Part shown: positions 61,752 to 64,000 of the stretch, piece by piece
Layout of the letters: the number at the start of each line of letters is the position of its first letter
How positions within the stretch are numbered: the first letter of the stretch is position 1
Origin: Paenibacillus sp. NAIST15-1
GTDB taxonomy: Bacteria > Bacillota > Bacilli > Paenibacillales > Paenibacillaceae
Length of the DNA stretch: 64,000 nt
Reading direction: 5' to 3'
Assembly (NCBI RefSeq): GCF_001894745.1
Contig: NZ_BBYF01000007.1
Span: 179,417 to 243,416 of the forward strand
Translations under genes and position numbers: made by a program
Notes under the pieces: model-generated
What the model was told of the DNA's origin: nothing
The model's input: only the letters and a program-made list of their open reading frames with translations
Database searches by the model: none

Positions 61752-62717
61752 ATGAATGCAAACAAAACAATTCTAGCAGCTATAATCGTGTCGAGTATGC
61801 TGGTTACAGTGGCAGGCCCAATTCCTGCAGGAGCTGAGTCAGCGCATGAGCAGGAGCAAACGAATAATAAGAAGGTTCAAATTGACAAAACGATGGCCGT
61901 CAAATTGCAAAAAGCGGTAAATCAATTTGCTGGGAAAGAGATTAAGCTGCAGAATGTTGCCGAGTCATTGGGCGGTTCAGAGGCGAAAGTTACATCGGTA
62001 GATGGTAAGTACACTGTCTACTTTAATGATAAAGAAGGAGTATGGTCGATAGACGGAGCGGTTCCACTTGATAAAATTAGCAAAGAGACTCAGGAGAAGG
62101 TGCTGAAAGCACTGAAAAAGGCATACGAAAAGAAAACATACGTCCTTGATAAAGAAGCGATTCTAATGCGGCCTTATGATGGAAAAAAAGAGAAACTAAA
62201 AGATCATTTTGCGTATGCCTTGACAGGGAAAGGTTTTCAGGCAGTATGGAGGAGTGGAACAGATTTTGTCAGTGAGGTTACAATAAAGCTTGCCAAGAAA
62301 GAACTCGATTCGAAATGGCTGGAAACAGCAGCAAAAACGATGAAAACGGCTTTCGATCATGATTTGAATGTAACAGAGGCGTTGCTTGTTTCTAGCGGAG
62401 AAAATTACCATAGGTTGATACTTAAGGATAACGATGTATCTCTTGAGATGGATGCAAAAAAGGGAAAGATTGTGAACGTATTTCATAATACAAGAAAAAA
62501 AGAAACGACCGACCAAAGGATTACGGCAAAAGATGCAAAGGAAGTGGTCGCTCCACTTGCCAAGGAATTATTCAATATCGATATTGCGGAATATGAAGTG
62601 AAATGGGACAACACAAATAAAGATTACAGTTTCGTTAAAGGCAAAGAAACGATAATGAGAGCAGCATTGGATGCCGATAAGAACGCTGTGTATATTTTAA
62701 CAGATGGCCTAGCATGA
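61752..62717 (+). CDS. Secreted protein with PepSY-like repeats
   Basis: 321 residues with a signal peptide (ILAAIIVSSMLVTVAGPIPAGA). It has no lipobox. The mature part is Lys-rich and looks like two or three PepSY-type modules (for example ITAKDAKEVVAPLAKELFNIDIAEYEVKWDNTNKDYSFVKG). It interrupts the lipoprotein array between genes 4 and 5. Its role is unknown; PepSY domains often inhibit proteases or sense. Preceded by a tiny ORF holding its ribosome binding site. Confidence 0.78.
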   Translation: MNANKTILAAIIVSSMLVTVAGPIPAGAESAHEQEQTNNKKVQIDKTMAVKLQKAVNQFAGKEIKLQNVAESLGGSEAKVTSVDGKYTVYFNDKEGVWSIDGAVPLDKISKETQEKVLKALKKAYEKKTYVLDKEAILMRPYDGKKEKLKDHFAYALTGKGFQAVWRSGTDFVSEVTIKLAKKELDSKWLETAAKTMKTAFDHDLNVTEALLVSSGENYHRLILKDNDVSLEMDAKKGKIVNVFHNTRKKETTDQRITAKDAKEVVAPLAKELFNIDIAEYEVKWDNTNKDYSFVKGKETIMRAALDADKNAVYILTDGLA

Positions 62718-62803
62718 TTGGCGTGTTATTAGACGTTATCGGTCTAAAAATAGAATTACAAATGAATGCACAAATTTGTACAAGAACTGATCTGAATGTC
62801 CAA

Positions 62804-62840
62804 AAATCCGTTAAAGTCCAGACTTTGACGGATTTTTTTT
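62804..62840 (+). terminator. Terminator after the secreted protein gene
   Basis: AATCCGTTAAAGTC pairs with GACTTTGACGGATT (one G-T) with a 2-base loop, followed by eight T. Confidence 0.9.
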
Positions 62841-63080
62841 ATTTCTTATTTTTTGAGATTAACATCCGAATGACGTGCCACTGACTTGCGTTAAGTGCAC
62901 AGATCACCGATCAGGGTACTTCTCTGTCCCGATAAATTTCGGAATGCGTCACATTTCACATGATCCGGATTGTTATATATTAGGAAAGCTTCTTGGGAGA
63001 GTAAAACTGAGACGATTTCCTGCCCCGAGGAAAAGAACAGAAATGGAGAAAAACGGAGATGGAGAGGGGGAGTAAGAAAT
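62841..63080. other. Leader region of the fifth lipoprotein gene
   Basis: No gene; contains the ECF promoter signature at 62947 and a purine-rich stretch with GGAGAGGGGG before the ATG at 63081. Confidence 0.6.
62947..62977 (+). promoter_or_regulatory. Putative ECF promoter before lipoprotein 5
   Basis: CGTCACA at 62947 and TGTTATA at 62971 (offset 24). It shares GTCACA and TTGTTATA with the site before the second sigma gene at 54130. Confidence 0.7.
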
Positions 63081-64000
63081 ATGAACAAAGGTTGGAGAAT
63101 TGCAGTTCTACTCGTATTGGTCATGTCATTCATAGGCGGCTGCATGGGGAAGAAGGAAGTACTGGAACCGATTAAGCCAAGCAAGATCAAGCTGGTCTAT
63201 CAAGATGAGGACGCATTTTACCGCGATTACGGAAAGTACTTCAATATGAAATATCCGCAGATTGAAGTCGAAGTCATTCCGCAGGTTCAGGTGCTCAAAA
63301 ATCTCGGGAAGATGATTCACGCGGATGAATACGAGGCGGAAGTAAAGAAGCTGCTCGAAAAAACGGACGCAGATGTATATATGCTGGACAGCGGAATGTT
63401 CAAGCAGTTCGCCACCGACGGCAAACTCTATGACATTGAAGAAGCCATCCGGCAGGACGGCTATAATATCGAGGAGTTCATGCCGGGACTTATCGATTCG
63501 ATCAAAAATCTGGGCAACGGGAAGCTGTATGGGCTGGCTCCACAAGTAAGCATTGGAGCTCTGTACTATAACACAAAATTGTTCAAGGAAAATCAAATTG
63601 ATCCGCCGACGAACAAGATGACCTGGGAAGAGGTGCTGCAATTAGCAGCGAGATTTTCTAATGTTAAAAATGGAAACCGTCCTGTGCATGGCTTGTACTT
63701 TTCGAATGGCCATGCAGGCAATTTGATGTTCGATATCGCCGATACTTCAGGCTTAAAGCTTTTCGATCCGAAGGGGAAGAAGGTGCTCATCAATTCGGAT
63801 GGCTGGAAAAAAGCAATGAAAATGGCTGTGGATGCCGTTCGCAACAATGCGGTTTATTTCCGTCCAGAAGATCAGATGTATTCGTCAAAAAGCGACTTTT
63901 TTGATGATGGTGTGGCTGCGATGACTATATCCGGCCCTCCTGCTACATATGCCGTTAGAATTCCTGTAATACGAATAATTGGGTGGTTGAACAAAAACGA
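63081..64000 (+). CDS. Solute-binding lipoprotein 5 of the array (3' end outside window)
   Basis: The frame opens at ATG 63081 behind GGAGAGGGGG and stays open to the window's end. Lipobox IGGC; landmarks IKLVYQDEDAFYRDYGKYF, FMPGLIDSIKNLGNGKLYGLAP, IDPPTNKMTWEEVLQLAARFS. After about residue 285 (ATYAVRIPVIRIIGWLNKN) similarity to the other four fades; in another frame NNWVVEQK would fit the array better, so a frameshift or sequence error is possible. It has its own promoter signature, unlike genes 2-4. Confidence 0.85.
   Translation, partial: MNKGWRIAVLLVLVMSFIGGCMGKKEVLEPIKPSKIKLVYQDEDAFYRDYGKYFNMKYPQIEVEVIPQVQVLKNLGKMIHADEYEAEVKKLLEKTDADVYMLDSGMFKQFATDGKLYDIEEAIRQDGYNIEEFMPGLIDSIKNLGNGKLYGLAPQVSIGALYYNTKLFKENQIDPPTNKMTWEEVLQLAARFSNVKNGNRPVHGLYFSNGHAGNLMFDIADTSGLKLFDPKGKKVLINSDGWKKAMKMAVDAVRNNAVYFRPEDQMYSSKSDFFDDGVAAMTISGPPATYAVRIPVIRIIGWLNKN

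Overview
The window looks like chromosomal DNA of a Gram-positive, spore-forming bacterium of the Paenibacillus type (Bacillota). This is inferred from strong AGGAGG-type ribosome binding sites, frequent GTG/TTG starts, Bacillus-like NrdE/NrdF, an adaA-adaB pair next to a divergent alkA, YitT and VanW proteins, lipoprotein-type solute-binding proteins, and ECF sigma factors with membrane-anchored anti-sigma partners. I see no rRNA, tRNA, CRISPR array, insertion sequence or prophage.

Layout. 1-5.4 kb: the end of a sensor kinase, a membrane-anchored phosphoesterase, and a response regulator/histidine kinase/ABC exporter module. 6-7.2 kb: an alpha/beta hydrolase and an unrecognised small protein. 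7.6-11.4 kb: the class Ib ribonucleotide reductase operon nrdI-nrdE-nrdF behind a clear pair of NrdR boxes. 11.6-15.9 kb: two YitT-type membrane proteins flanking a cytosolic alpha-L-fucosidase and a cytosolic GH18 enzyme. 16-21 kb: VanW protein, CynX/NimT-type MFS exporter, GbsR/MarR-type regulator, hydrolase, divergent protein kinase.

21.4-30.4 kb holds the most interesting block: an unknown protein, then SWIM zinc finger, HEAT-like, MoxR AAA+ ATPase, DUF5682-like and VWA proteins in one tight, partly overlapping unit. No function is known to me for this assembly. The DUF5682-like member carries two GxxH motifs and a conserved-looking Glu, which suggests a Tiki/TraB/EreA-type hydrolase.

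30.4-38 kb: a broken DinB gene, a DoxX protein and a complete oligopeptide ABC transporter operon (oppBCDFA plus a small membrane protein). 38-42 kb: DNA alkylation repair (alkA, adaA, adaB, an SPL-like radical SAM protein). 42-44 kb: serine hydrolase and TetR regulator, probably autoregulated, with the TetR gene probably starting at ATT. 44-46.6 kb: a first ECF sigma/anti-sigma operon and a secreted protein. 46.6-50.2 kb: a glycan gene cluster (pyruvyl transferase, GT4, GT2) and two small Sm-like proteins. 50.4-52.3 kb: a redox-stress operon (DsbA-like, nitroreductase, SnoaL-like) behind a promoter with twin 19-bp palindromes. 52.3-54 kb: small protein, TetR regulator, HXXEE membrane protein.

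54-64 kb: a second ECF sigma factor with a DUF4179-type anti-sigma protein, followed by at least five tandem paralogous solute-binding lipoproteins and a secreted PepSY-like protein, with no transporter permease. A promoter signature, [TC]GTC then 19-20 bases then TGTT[AG]TA, occurs before both sigma genes, before the secreted protein at 45804 and before the fifth lipoprotein. This ties the two sigma loci and the lipoprotein array together.
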